Assembly: GCA_035560555.1 (NCBI GenBank)
Contig: DATMZF010000029.1
Location: 53,302 to 117,301, forward strand
DNA from: UBA11090 sp035560555
GTDB lineage: Bacteria > Spirochaetota > Spirochaetia > Treponematales > Rectinemataceae
Reading direction: 5' to 3'
Length of the DNA stretch: 64,000 nt
Part shown: positions 49,034 through 57,430 of the stretch, in pieces
Layout: each line of letters opens with the position of its first letter
Numbering within the stretch: the stretch's first letter is position 1
Position numbers and translations under genes: made by a program
Notes under the pieces: generated by a model
Told to the model about the DNA's origin: nothing
The model's database searches: none
Seen by the model: the letters and a program-made list of their open reading frames with translations, nothing else

Positions 49034-49978
49034 TCACCACTCGGGCGAATCGAAGCCGCCGCTCGCGATCAGCGCCTTGTCGACGACGGTCAGCGGGACG
49101 AAGTTGACCGGCTCGACCTTCTTGCCAGCCACGACGGCCTTGGCGAGCTCGAGATCTTTCTTGGCCATGACCGTGAAGTCCTGCGCTATGCTGACGGACT
49201 GTTCGCCGTTCAGAACCTGGACATAGCCGGCGCGGTTGCCGTCGACGCCGACGATGAACAGGTTGTTGATTCCGGCCGCCCTCGCCGCCTGGATGACGCC
49301 CGTGGCGCCGTTGTCCCAATGGCAGAATACGCCCTGGATGTCCTTGCCGTACTTGACGATCATGTTTTCCATGATGGTCAGGGCTTCGGAGGTGGACCAC
49401 TGGGTGCAGGCCTTGTAGTCGATGACCTGGATTTTGCTGCCCTTGATCGCGCTGTTGAAACCGTCGTGACGTTTGATCTGGGCGTCGTGGCCGGCCTGTC
49501 CGCCGATCTCCACGATCTTCGCGCCGTTCGGGAACTGCTTCATGAAAGCGGCCGCCGCCTGCTGCCCAGCCATGGTGTCGTTGACGCCGGCGTAGAAGTC
49601 GCGGTACTTCTGGCTCGCGGGGGCCAGGTCGGACGAGAACATGCCGACGATGATGCCTGCCTGTTTGGCCTTCATCAGACTTGGAACGATGGCGTTGATG
49701 TCGTTCGGGTTGAGGAAGATGACCTTGAACTTCTGCGCGATGCAGTTGGTGACGATCTGGGACTCGGCCTGTGTGTCGCCCTTGGCATCGAAGGTGTACA
49801 TATCGAAGCCGTACTCCGATCCGTACTTCAGGAACTGCTTGGCCGAAAAAGCCTGCGACTCGTTGGCCATGTTGGAAATGATGAACGCCGCCTTCAGTTT
49901 GGCCTGGGCGCTCACGCCGACCGCCGCGACGACTAGAAGCGCCATGGCAATGACCAATACCTTCTTCATTCTCACCAT
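49034..49978 (-). CDS. Ribose-type ABC transporter solute-binding protein (RbsB-like)
   Basis: A 314-residue exported protein with a signal peptide (MKKVLVIAMALLVVAAVGVSAQA). The ribose-binding-protein pattern is visible: KAAFIISNMANESQAFSAKQF, GDTQAESQIVTNCIAQKFKVIFLNP, FYAGVNDTMAGQQAAAAF, and IIGANNLFIVGVDGN-like C-terminal lobes. It binds a sugar or polyol in the periplasm. GGGGAGG precedes the ATG at 49978. It leads the GRE1 operon, just after the AraC gene, and its ligand is the likely GRE1 pathway substrate. Confidence 0.92.
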   Translation of the reverse strand: MVRMKKVLVIAMALLVVAAVGVSAQAKLKAAFIISNMANESQAFSAKQFLKYGSEYGFDMYTFDAKGDTQAESQIVTNCIAQKFKVIFLNPNDINAIVPSLMKAKQAGIIVGMFSSDLAPASQKYRDFYAGVNDTMAGQQAAAAFMKQFPNGAKIVEIGGQAGHDAQIKRHDGFNSAIKGSKIQVIDYKACTQWSTSEALTIMENMIVKYGKDIQGVFCHWDNGATGVIQAARAAGINNLFIVGVDGNRAGYVQVLNGEQSVSIAQDFTVMAKKDLELAKAVVAGKKVEPVNFVPLTVVDKALIASGGFDSPEW

Positions 49979-50004
49979 TCTGAACCTCCCCTTTTTTCGC
50001 GAAA

Positions 50005-50121
50005 TATCATACAGTGAGTTTTGAACTCACATGTAAGCGATTCGACTCTCTTCAACTTTCAAATATGATCAAAATAATTACATTTAATAAATATTTGTAA
50101 CCTAACAGAATTATCATACAG
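50005..50121 (-). promoter_or_regulatory. Regulatory region of the GRE1 operon: direct repeats and palindrome
   Basis: CTGTATGATA occurs twice on the minus strand (50014-50005 and 50121-50112), 107 nt apart; both copies continue as a weakly conserved TTC. Between them lie a perfect 7-bp inverted repeat GTGAGTT/AACTCAC (50014-50020, 50024-50030) and an A+T-rich stretch. No strong -35/-10 pair was seen, as expected for an activated promoter. AraC proteins often bind direct repeats. Confidence 0.45.
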
Positions 50122-50185
50122 CACTTTGGGAAGTTGAAAAGGCCGAAAACTGCACGAAGAGGAGGACAAAACTGAACAAAGAAGA

Positions 50186-51001
50186 TCAGTTGGCTTGGTA
50201 TTTCCTGCGGAATTGGCTCGGGGTGAGCGAGGTGACGCTCTTGAAGAGGTGGCTGAAGTATTTCGCGTCCTCGAATCCGAGAATGTCGGCTATCTCCTCC
50301 ATGGAGGCCGATTTGATGAGGAGAAGATGCTTCGCCTTCTCGATCCGCACGGTGTTGCGGTAGCGCATCGGCGTCGTGCCCAGGTGCTTCTTGAAGAGGC
50401 GGGAGAGGTAGGAGGGAGTGACATAGGCCACACTGGCGAGCGTCTCGACGTCGAACGCCTCGGTGCAGTGCTCGTCGATGTAGGCGCGGCAGCGGTCGAG
50501 CGCGGCGCACTTCGACGAGCCGGCGCAGGTGAGCTTCTGTTCGATGAAGAGGAGAAGCGATCTGAGGAGGTGCTCCTCAAGCTCGAGAAAGTGCTCTCCG
50601 CGCCGAACGTGGTTCCTGTGCGCGCTCTGACAGATCCACCCGAGTTCTCCGTCGTCGTCGCTGAGCTTGAAGGAAAAGGGAAGCGTGGCCTGCGAGCCGA
50701 GTTCGAGCCAAAGGCAGACGATCTCCTGGCGGCTCGTCGCGTCGAGTATCTCCCGGTGGATGACCCCAGGGGGATAGGCCACCAGGTCGAAGAGGGCGAC
50801 GCCGAGCGTTTCCCCCCCGGTCGCCACGCTCGCCTTGCCCTCGATGAAGTAGATGAGCTCGAGGTAAGGGTGGGAGTGATCCTTCAAATTCCATATCTTG
50901 CTTTGCCCGTCGAAGCGCTCGCAGAATTTCAGGGATATGGACCCCTTCCCAGCCTCCTGCAAAAAAAGGAGAACATCTTTCTTCGCGGCGTCGGTCAGCA
51001 T
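50186..51001 (-). CDS. AraC-family transcriptional regulator
   Basis: A 271-residue regulator. The N-terminal cupin-like sensor has HSHPYLELIYFIEGKASV and VAYPPGVIHRE. The C-terminal AraC domain contains both helix-turn-helices, with ETLASVAYVTPSYLSRLFKKHLG and SMEEIADILGFEDAKYFSHLFK. GAGGGG precedes the ATG at 51001; upstream codons are not family-like. It lies between the leftward GRE1 operon and the rightward GRE2 operon, on the GRE1 strand, so it may switch both on in response to a sugar. Confidence 0.9.
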   Translation of the reverse strand: MLTDAAKKDVLLFLQEAGKGSISLKFCERFDGQSKIWNLKDHSHPYLELIYFIEGKASVATGGETLGVALFDLVAYPPGVIHREILDATSRQEIVCLWLELGSQATLPFSFKLSDDDGELGWICQSAHRNHVRRGEHFLELEEHLLRSLLLFIEQKLTCAGSSKCAALDRCRAYIDEHCTEAFDVETLASVAYVTPSYLSRLFKKHLGTTPMRYRNTVRIEKAKHLLLIKSASMEEIADILGFEDAKYFSHLFKSVTSLTPSQFRRKYQAN

Positions 51002-51153
51002 CTGCGTGGCCCCTCGGGAGAAGGTCTTTCGTGGCTCGCTCGCGCGGTTTTCCGCGCATGCTTTTATATTATATAGGCGATTCCCGGGATTTGGGAACAA
51101 TAATCGAACGCGCCGCCGCCATCGGGCGTCATCCACGGAAGCCATCGCGGGGC

Positions 51154-51179
51154 GCTATTATCGGGTGCTATCATCGGGT
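51154..51179. repeat. Tandem 13-bp repeat upstream of activase 2
   Basis: GCTATTATCGGGT (51154-51166) and GCTATCATCGGGT (51167-51179) differ at one base. Related ATCGGGCGTC and ATCGCGGGGC occur just upstream. They lie 31 nt before the -35 element of the GRE2 promoter, a position suited to regulator binding. Confidence 0.6.
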
Positions 51180-51209
51180 GCCATACAAGATTTCAAATGA
51201 AATCATATA

Positions 51210-51238
51210 TTGACTATATGTAATTATCGATCTATATT
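51210..51238 (+). promoter_or_regulatory. Strong sigma70-type promoter of the GRE2 operon
   Basis: TTGACT (51210-51215), an exact 17-nt spacer, TATATT (51233-51238). The start of transcription is expected about 7 nt downstream, at 51245-51246, where the ATG of activase 2 lies. It therefore implies a leaderless mRNA. Confidence 0.7.
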
Positions 51239-51245
51239 CAGCCCA

Positions 51246-52295
51246 ATGATATTCGATATCCAGCGCTTTTCGACGCACGACGGTCCAGGCATCCGGACGG
51301 TAGTCTTCTTCAAGGGTTGCCCGCTGGCCTGCCCCTGGTGCGAAAACCCAGAAAGCCAATCCTTCAGGCCGGAACTGCTCTATACGAGGTCTCGCTGCGT
51401 GAGCTGCGGCTCCTGCGTCGCGACGGACAAAGGCCGGGCCCTGCGCGCGAATCCGGCCGGCGACATGGCCGTTCACGCGGATCCTGCCGGTGGCATCATC
51501 ATCGACCGCGGCGTCGAGCCAAGCCCTGAGCTCGGCGCGGTCTGCCCGGCCCTGGCCCTGAGAATAGCGGGAAGGGAAGCCGGCGTCGACGAAATCATGG
51601 CCGAGGTCCTGAAAGACCGGAGCTTCTTCGCCACATCGGGCGGCGGACTGACGCTCTCGGGCGGCGAGCCCTTGGCTCACATCGATTTCGCCATGGAACT
51701 CTTCGCGGCCGCGCTGGCCGAAGGCATCGACATAGCCATCGAAAGCTGTCTCGCCGTGAGCCGTTCCAGCGTCGAGCGGGCCGCCGCCCTGCCGCTCCAC
51801 TGGCTGGCCGATCTCAAGCACACAGACGCCGCGGCTTTCCGCGCCGCTGTTGCCCGCAAAGACGGCGACAGCAAAGGCGCAAGCGGCGACGGCGCAAGCA
51901 GTACCCGCGAAGGCGCCGGCGGCGACATCGCCGTCCCGCTCGGCAATCTCGAATACCTCGCCGGCCGCGGCGCCGATCTCACCATCCGCGTGCCCGTCAT
52001 CCCCGGCTTCAACGACGACGAAACATCGATGCGGGGCATCCTCGAATTCGCCGTCGGCCTGCCGCGCCCGACCGACGGCTCGGCCACAGGCCAAACCGCA
52101 CCTTCGGTCAGCGGTCAGCGCTTCCCGAGGCGACGCGTCGATCTTCTGCCCTACCACGACCTCGCCGCCGGCAAGTACGCCGGCTTGGGACGAACCTACG
52201 CCTACCCGCCCGGATTGAGGGTGGAAAGCGAGCATATGGTCCGCTACGCCGAGCTTGGACGATCCCTCGGCCTCGACATCGCCATCGGAGGATGA
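51246..52295 (+). CDS. Glycyl radical enzyme activase 2 (radical SAM)
   Basis: A 349-residue activase. It begins MIFDIQRFSTHDGPGIRTVVFF with CPLACPWC providing CX3CX2C. Unlike activase 1 it has one Cys-rich motif only (CVSCGSC), with the next Cys far away, so the accessory cluster domain is reduced. A Gly/Ser/Ala-rich insert (KDGDSKGASGDGASSTREG) and a further loop (DGSATGQTAPSVSG) lie in the C-terminal half. The start at 51246 has no ribosome site and sits directly at the predicted transcription start. It precedes GRE2 by one nt. Confidence 0.88.
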   Translation: MIFDIQRFSTHDGPGIRTVVFFKGCPLACPWCENPESQSFRPELLYTRSRCVSCGSCVATDKGRALRANPAGDMAVHADPAGGIIIDRGVEPSPELGAVCPALALRIAGREAGVDEIMAEVLKDRSFFATSGGGLTLSGGEPLAHIDFAMELFAAALAEGIDIAIESCLAVSRSSVERAAALPLHWLADLKHTDAAAFRAAVARKDGDSKGASGDGASSTREGAGGDIAVPLGNLEYLAGRGADLTIRVPVIPGFNDDETSMRGILEFAVGLPRPTDGSATGQTAPSVSGQRFPRRRVDLLPYHDLAAGKYAGLGRTYAYPPGLRVESEHMVRYAELGRSLGLDIAIGG

Positions 52296-52296
52296 A

Positions 52297-54699
52297 ATGA
52301 ACAGCCGCCTCGAACAGCTTAAAGATGAAATACTCTCCGCGGAGCCCCGACTCTGCGTCGAAAGAGCCCGGATTTACACCCGCGTATATCGGGACAATGA
52401 AAACCTCCCCATCGTCAGGAAGCGGGCGCTCGCCCTCCGCGCGACGCTCGAGGAGAGCGCTATCTATATAAACGACGGCGAACTCGTCGTCGGCAACACC
52501 GCCTCGCGCGCCCGCTCGGCCGCGATCTTTCCCGAGTACGCCGTGAACTGGATCTTCAAGGAGATCGACGGCATCGACAACCGCCCCGCCGAATCCTACG
52601 GAGCCACGGACGAGACGAAGGCCGAGATCGTGGAGCTTTGCTCCTGGTGGAAGGGCCGAACCCTGCAGGACAGGGCCGAGGCCAATTTCAGCCCCACGCT
52701 CGCCGCCATCAACGCCTCTGGCATCGTCCACGCCGAGGGCAACATGACGGCCGGCGACGGCCACATCGCGGCCAACATGTCCCGCATCCTCGAGCTCGGG
52801 ATCGGCGGCTACGCCGCCTACGTCCGACGCATGAACGAGGCCCTCGACTTCGTAAGCTATGAAGACCTCAAGAAACGCCAGCTTTACCTCGCGATGCTCG
52901 ACTCCCTCGCCGGCCTCTCGGCCTGGATTCGCCGCTACGAGGCCCTCGCCCGGAGCCAGGCCGCTTCTCGCGCCGAGCCCTCGCCCTTTGGGAACGCCCG
53001 CGCCGCCGAGCTCAAGGAGATCGCAGCGACCTGCTCCGCCATCGCGGAGGGCGCCCCATCGAGCTTCCGCCAGGCCCTCCAGCTCACCTGCTTCGTCCAG
53101 ATGGCGCTCCAGATCGAGTCGAACGGCCACTCCGTCTCCCTCGGGCGCCTGGACCAGTATCTCTACCCCTTCTACGCCAAGGACGCCCGATCCGGCTCCA
53201 TCGCGCCCGACCAGGCGAAAGAGCTCCTCTCCTGCTTCTGGCTCAAGCTCCTCGCCGTCAAGAAAGTGCGCTCCTGGTCCCACACCCGCTTCTCGGCTGG
53301 CGGCCCCCTCTACCAGAACGTGACGATCGGCGGAGTGACGAGGGAGGGCGCGGACGCGGTGAACGAGCTTTCCTACCTCATCCTCGAGTCGGTGGGCGAC
53401 ATGAAACTCACCCAGCCCAACCTCACCGTCCGCTACCATAAGGGCATGAGCGGCGACTTCCTCGCGGCCGCGATCGAGGTCATCAAGCGCGGTTTCGGCA
53501 TGCCCGCTTTCAACAACGACGAAGTGGTCATCCCCGGCATGCTGGAGCTCGGCGTGAGCCTCGAGGACGCCCGCGACTACTCGGCCATCGGCTGCATCGA
53601 GGTGGCCGTGCCCGGCAAATGGGGCTACCGCACCACCGGCATGAGCTTCCTCAACCTGATGCGCGTCTTCCTCGCCACCATCAACGGCGGCTTGGACACG
53701 AAAACCGGCGAGACCTTCCATAGTGGCTCGGGCACGCTCGAGTCCTTCGCGGGCTTCGACGAACTGATGGCCGCCTGGAAGGACCAGCTCGCCTACTACG
53801 CGAAGGTCTCGGTCGGCATCGACACGGCCATCGACGTCGCCCTCGAGGAGCTGGTGCCCGACATCCTCTGCTCGACCTTCACCGACGACTGTATCGCCCG
53901 CGGCGTGCACATCAAGGAAGGCGGGGCTGTCTACGACTACGTCTCCGGCCTCCAGGTCGGCATCGCGAACCTCGGCAACTCCCTGGCCGCGGTCAAAAAG
54001 TTCGTCTTCGAGGAACGCTCAGTCGCGCCGAAGCGGCTCCTCGAGGCGCTCGCGTCGGACTTCGCAGGCCCAGACGGCGAACTGCTTCGCCTGCGTCTCC
54101 TCAACCAGGCGCCCAAGTACGGCAACGACGACGACTATGTCGATTCCCTCGTCGTGGAGGCTTACGGCGCCTATGTCGGCGAGATGGCCAAGTACCACAA
54201 CACCCGCTACGGCCGCGGCCCAATCGGCTGCGGCTACTACCCCGGGACATCCAGCATCTCGGCCAACGTCCCCTCCGGCTCCGTCGTGCCGGCCACCCCG
54301 GACGGACGCCACGCCTGGACCCCCCTCGCCGAGGGCTGCTCGCCCACCCAGGGCACGGACACCCGCGGGCCCACGGCCGTCTTCAAGTCGATAGCGAAGC
54401 TCCCCACGATGGACATCTTCGGGGGCGTCCTCCTCAACCAGAAACTCACGCCCCAGATGATCTCGGGCGAGGGGCAGCGAGGCAAGCTCATCGCCCTCCT
54501 GCGCGCCTTCTTCGACGACCTTAAAGGCTGGCACGTGCAGTACAACATCGTCTCGCGCGACACCCTCCTCGACGCCAAGAAAAACCCCGCGAAACATCGT
54601 GACCTCGTCGTCAGGGTGGCCGGCTACTCGGCTTATTTCAACGACTTGGCCGCGGAGACGCAGGACGATATCATAGCTAGGACCGAACAGGAGCTCTGA
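52297..54699 (+). CDS. Glycyl radical enzyme 2, non-glycerol-dehydratase type
   Basis: An 800-residue PFL-like enzyme with radical site RVAGYSAYF (about residue 774) and active Cys in IGCIE (about 432). The CxE pair is kept, but where glycerol dehydratase has Asp 14 residues later there is Thr (GYRTTG). GDGHIAANM near residue 160 holds the His region. The site thus differs from GRE1 and suggests a different substrate. GGAGG stands before the ATG. The ROK kinase gene starts on the last base of its stop codon, so the substrate may be a phosphorylated sugar. A YbiW/PflD-like class is possible but unproven. Confidence 0.88.
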   Translation: MNSRLEQLKDEILSAEPRLCVERARIYTRVYRDNENLPIVRKRALALRATLEESAIYINDGELVVGNTASRARSAAIFPEYAVNWIFKEIDGIDNRPAESYGATDETKAEIVELCSWWKGRTLQDRAEANFSPTLAAINASGIVHAEGNMTAGDGHIAANMSRILELGIGGYAAYVRRMNEALDFVSYEDLKKRQLYLAMLDSLAGLSAWIRRYEALARSQAASRAEPSPFGNARAAELKEIAATCSAIAEGAPSSFRQALQLTCFVQMALQIESNGHSVSLGRLDQYLYPFYAKDARSGSIAPDQAKELLSCFWLKLLAVKKVRSWSHTRFSAGGPLYQNVTIGGVTREGADAVNELSYLILESVGDMKLTQPNLTVRYHKGMSGDFLAAAIEVIKRGFGMPAFNNDEVVIPGMLELGVSLEDARDYSAIGCIEVAVPGKWGYRTTGMSFLNLMRVFLATINGGLDTKTGETFHSGSGTLESFAGFDELMAAWKDQLAYYAKVSVGIDTAIDVALEELVPDILCSTFTDDCIARGVHIKEGGAVYDYVSGLQVGIANLGNSLAAVKKFVFEERSVAPKRLLEALASDFAGPDGELLRLRLLNQAPKYGNDDDYVDSLVVEAYGAYVGEMAKYHNTRYGRGPIGCGYYPGTSSISANVPSGSVVPATPDGRHAWTPLAEGCSPTQGTDTRGPTAVFKSIAKLPTMDIFGGVLLNQKLTPQMISGEGQRGKLIALLRAFFDDLKGWHVQYNIVSRDTLLDAKKNPAKHRDLVVRVAGYSAYFNDLAAETQDDIIARTEQEL

Positions 54700-55679
54700 T
54701 GACGATGGCGGAGAGAAAGCACAGGATAGGCGTCGATCTCGGGGGAACGAAGCTCGCGGTGGGTGTGGTGGATTCGGGCGGAAACATTATCGGCGAGTCC
54801 GTGACCTACGACCACAGGGGCTTAAGCGAAGAAGCCGTCCTCGACCGCATGGAGCGGAACATCGACGCGGCCCTCGGCGCGGCAAAGGCCAGCCGCGCCG
54901 AAGTGAAAGGCGTCGGCGTCCTCTTCCCCGGCCACATTCGCTGGCCCGAGGGCGTGACCCTCACCACCTCGAATCTGCCCGGCTTCAAGGGTTTCCCCTT
55001 ACGCGAGAGGATGGAAGCCCGGCTCGGGATTCCCTGCCTCGCCGACAACGACGCGAACGCCCAAACCCTCGGCGAGTACCGCTACGGGGCGGGAATCGGC
55101 CTCGATCCCCTCGTCTTCATGACCGTGTCCACCGGCATAGGCGGCGGCATCGTCATCGACGGCAAACTATATCGCGGGTTCACCGGGACGGCCGGCGAGT
55201 TCGGCCACATGATCGTCGACATCTCGGGCGAGGGGCGCTGCGCCTGCGGCAATCGCGGCTGCCTCATGGGCGTCGCTTCGGGCCTGGTCCTACCCGAAAC
55301 CGCCCGGCGTCTGGCCGGCCGCCTCGAGCGCGAAGGCGCCTGCGCCGACCTGCCCGAAGGCTGCGCCGACTTCGCGGGGCTCGACGGCGCCCTCCTCGCC
55401 TCAGGCTGCGCCGACGACAACGAGCTCTGCCGGGCGGTGGTGCTGGAATACGCGCGTTATATCGGCATCGGTATGTATAATGTCTTCCAAGTGCTCAATC
55501 CCAGGGGCATCGTGCTGGGCGGCGGTCTTCTCAACCTCCCCAATCTCTTCTTCGATACGGCGATCGCGACCTGCTACGACCTCGCCGGCCCCATGATGCA
55601 CGACCGCATGGTCATCAGGCGCGGCCTTCTCGGCGGCGCCGCGGCGATCCTCGGGGCGGCTTCCCTCTTCGAGGCATGA
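54699..55679 (+). CDS. ROK-family sugar kinase with altered substrate-site Glu
   Basis: A 326-residue ROK kinase. ATP loop IGVDLGGTKLAVGVVD at residues 9-24, catalytic Asp in ADNDANAQ, phosphate-2 loop TVSTGIGGGIV, GEFGH substrate motif near 165, and zinc motif CACGNRGC near 180. In most ROK kinases the zinc motif ends GCxE, with Glu contacting the sugar near its anomeric carbon; here it reads GCLM, read directly from the DNA. A substrate without a normal anomeric hydroxyl would fit. It overlaps the GRE2 stop (TGATG) and is co-translated. Kinase plus GRE suggests phosphorylation before radical cleavage. Confidence 0.9.
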   Translation: MTMAERKHRIGVDLGGTKLAVGVVDSGGNIIGESVTYDHRGLSEEAVLDRMERNIDAALGAAKASRAEVKGVGVLFPGHIRWPEGVTLTTSNLPGFKGFPLRERMEARLGIPCLADNDANAQTLGEYRYGAGIGLDPLVFMTVSTGIGGGIVIDGKLYRGFTGTAGEFGHMIVDISGEGRCACGNRGCLMGVASGLVLPETARRLAGRLEREGACADLPEGCADFAGLDGALLASGCADDNELCRAVVLEYARYIGIGMYNVFQVLNPRGIVLGGGLLNLPNLFFDTAIATCYDLAGPMMHDRMVIRRGLLGGAAAILGAASLFEA

Positions 55680-55725
55680 CCTCAGCCGAGCAAAGCCGAA
55701 ACGCCGCCGGAAATTTCGCTCGCCC

Positions 55726-56289
55726 CTAGCTGCCTTTCCTCAGGTTCTCTATTTGCTTCCGGCCTATATATATGTGCGTGAACCGCGCCTTCGTCCCTTT
55801 CCCCAACGGAGATTGCGCGACAAAACCGATTCTCAGGGTTTCGCTCATTTTCAACCTGAAATACCTGACCATTTTCCATGCTTTCCCATCGAGGGAGTAA
55901 TGCAGCGCCCAATAGTCGCTTCTTCGAACGACTTGAAGGAATACTTTTTCGATCCCTTCCATCTTTTCGCCGTTGGCGTCGTCGGAAGCCCCGTCGGTGA
56001 TGACGGATACGACGCTCGGATACCCTAGGTCGGTTTTTTCGAACTCGAGCTTTATCCAGCGCGTATCATGCTCAAGGATGAATAGTCCGCCGGCATCGTA
56101 GTTATCGGTAAACGAGGGCTCGACGCAAGCGTTGATCACGAAATCGCCTTTCATCTCCTCGAAAACGAAGGGCGCGTCGCTTTTTTTGACACCATTCATC
56201 GTATCGACGAAGAAATCCGTTTTCTCGGCCGCCATTATCTCAATACCGTCGGCGCTTTCGGTGAGCTTTCCATCGTTCATGAGCATCAT
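55726..56289 (-). CDS. DUF1349-family protein
   Basis: A 187-residue beta-rich protein with the DUF1349 pattern: KTDFFVDTMNG, GDFVINACVEPSFTDNYDAGGLFI, DTRWIKLEFEKTD, and DYWALHYSLDGKAWKMVRYF. It has a concanavalin/laminin-like beta sandwich and no known catalytic residues; some members are linked to carbohydrate genes. Start: the ATG at 56289 with AAGGGG seven nt ahead; the longer frame to 56385 is less likely. It is divergent from the alpha/beta hydrolase gene. Confidence 0.75.
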   Translation of the reverse strand: MMLMNDGKLTESADGIEIMAAEKTDFFVDTMNGVKKSDAPFVFEEMKGDFVINACVEPSFTDNYDAGGLFILEHDTRWIKLEFEKTDLGYPSVVSVITDGASDDANGEKMEGIEKVFLQVVRRSDYWALHYSLDGKAWKMVRYFRLKMSETLRIGFVAQSPLGKGTKARFTHIYIGRKQIENLRKGS

Positions 56290-56499
56290 TCGGGCACCCC
56301 TTGATCCATCGGCAGATTTCATGCCCCGCGGTTTGACGCGGGGCTGCTCGTTGAAATTATATGCGCGGGCGTGGGAGGAGTCCATCTATCGCGAAGACGA
56401 TTCGGGACGTATCGAACGCGTTCGCTCCCGCCACGAATTGCGGATCCGAGCCGCGACGTATAGAATCCATCATGTTCCCAAAGCTGAGGAGGCCCGCGG

Positions 56500-57408
56500 A
56501 TGGACGTTGATGGCACGAGAAAACGATTGCGATCTCTCATCGCTATTCCCGAGGAATCGAGCTTTCCGCCCCCGTCAGCCGAACGCGTCGACATCGAGGA
56601 CAAGGGCGATTTCATACTCGAGACGCTGCTTCTGGACTTGAATGGCCGGGAGCCCGTGCCGACATATTTTCTCAAGCAAAAAGCGAACGCGAACGACCGG
56701 CCGACCATCCTGTACAATCATTCGCACGGCGGGAATTACCGGCGAGGAAAGGACGAAGTCCTGTACGGCGCCGAATACCTCCAGACGGAACCTTATGGCG
56801 CGGCGCTCACGCGCTCAGGCTTCAATGTATTGTGCTTCGACGCCTGGTGCTTCGGCGACCGCAGGGCGAAGACCGAATCCGAGACCTTCAAGCGCATGCT
56901 CTGGCATGGCGAAGTGCTGTGGGGAAAAATGCTGTGGGATGCCCTGAGGGCGGTGGAATATCTCGTGACCCGCCCGGAGGTCGATCCCGCGCGCGTCGGC
57001 GTCATGGGCATGTCCATGGGCGGAACCCTGTCCTGGTGGGCGGCGGCCCTCGAACCGCGGATTTCCGCCTGCGTGGATATCTGCTCGATGACGGATTACC
57101 ACACGCTCGATCGCCTAGGATCGCACGATCGCCACGGCGTCTACTATTATGTCCCCGGGCTGCTCGAAGAATTCTCGACGGCCGATATAGTGTCGCTCAT
57201 CGCTCCGCGATGGCACTTGAGCTTGAACGGGAATTCCGACGCCCTGACGCCCGCCGAAGGTTTCGTGGCTATCGACGCTCCGGTCCGGTCCGTCTACGAA
57301 AAAATGGGGCACCCCGAACGCTGGCTGTTGAAGACCGCCCCCTGCGCCCATTTCGAGACTCGGGCGATGCGATCGCAGGCCCTGGCCTTTCTGAAAGACC
57401 ATCTGTGA
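56500..57408 (+). CDS. Alpha/beta hydrolase (dienelactone hydrolase-like)
   Basis: A 302-residue serine hydrolase. The nucleophile is in GVMGMSMGGTLSWW (Ser about 170), the oxyanion region is NHSHGGNYR, and the catalytic His is probably in APCAHFETR near the C-terminus. The central sheet (ARVGVMGMS, LSLNGNSDALTP) is typical of acyl or lactone hydrolases. GAGGAGG precedes the ATG. It converges with the second peptide-type ABC operon, 22 nt apart. Substrate unknown. Confidence 0.85.
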   Translation: MDVDGTRKRLRSLIAIPEESSFPPPSAERVDIEDKGDFILETLLLDLNGREPVPTYFLKQKANANDRPTILYNHSHGGNYRRGKDEVLYGAEYLQTEPYGAALTRSGFNVLCFDAWCFGDRRAKTESETFKRMLWHGEVLWGKMLWDALRAVEYLVTRPEVDPARVGVMGMSMGGTLSWWAAALEPRISACVDICSMTDYHTLDRLGSHDRHGVYYYVPGLLEEFSTADIVSLIAPRWHLSLNGNSDALTPAEGFVAIDAPVRSVYEKMGHPERWLLKTAPCAHFETRAMRSQALAFLKDHL

Positions 57409-57430
57409 GCGGGTTACGGGCTTTCGCGCT

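Noticed and set aside
52108..53910. Open frame of 600 codons on the minus strand
   Set aside because: It mirrors the GRE2 coding sequence; composition is His/Glu/Arg/Val-rich as expected of a shadow frame.
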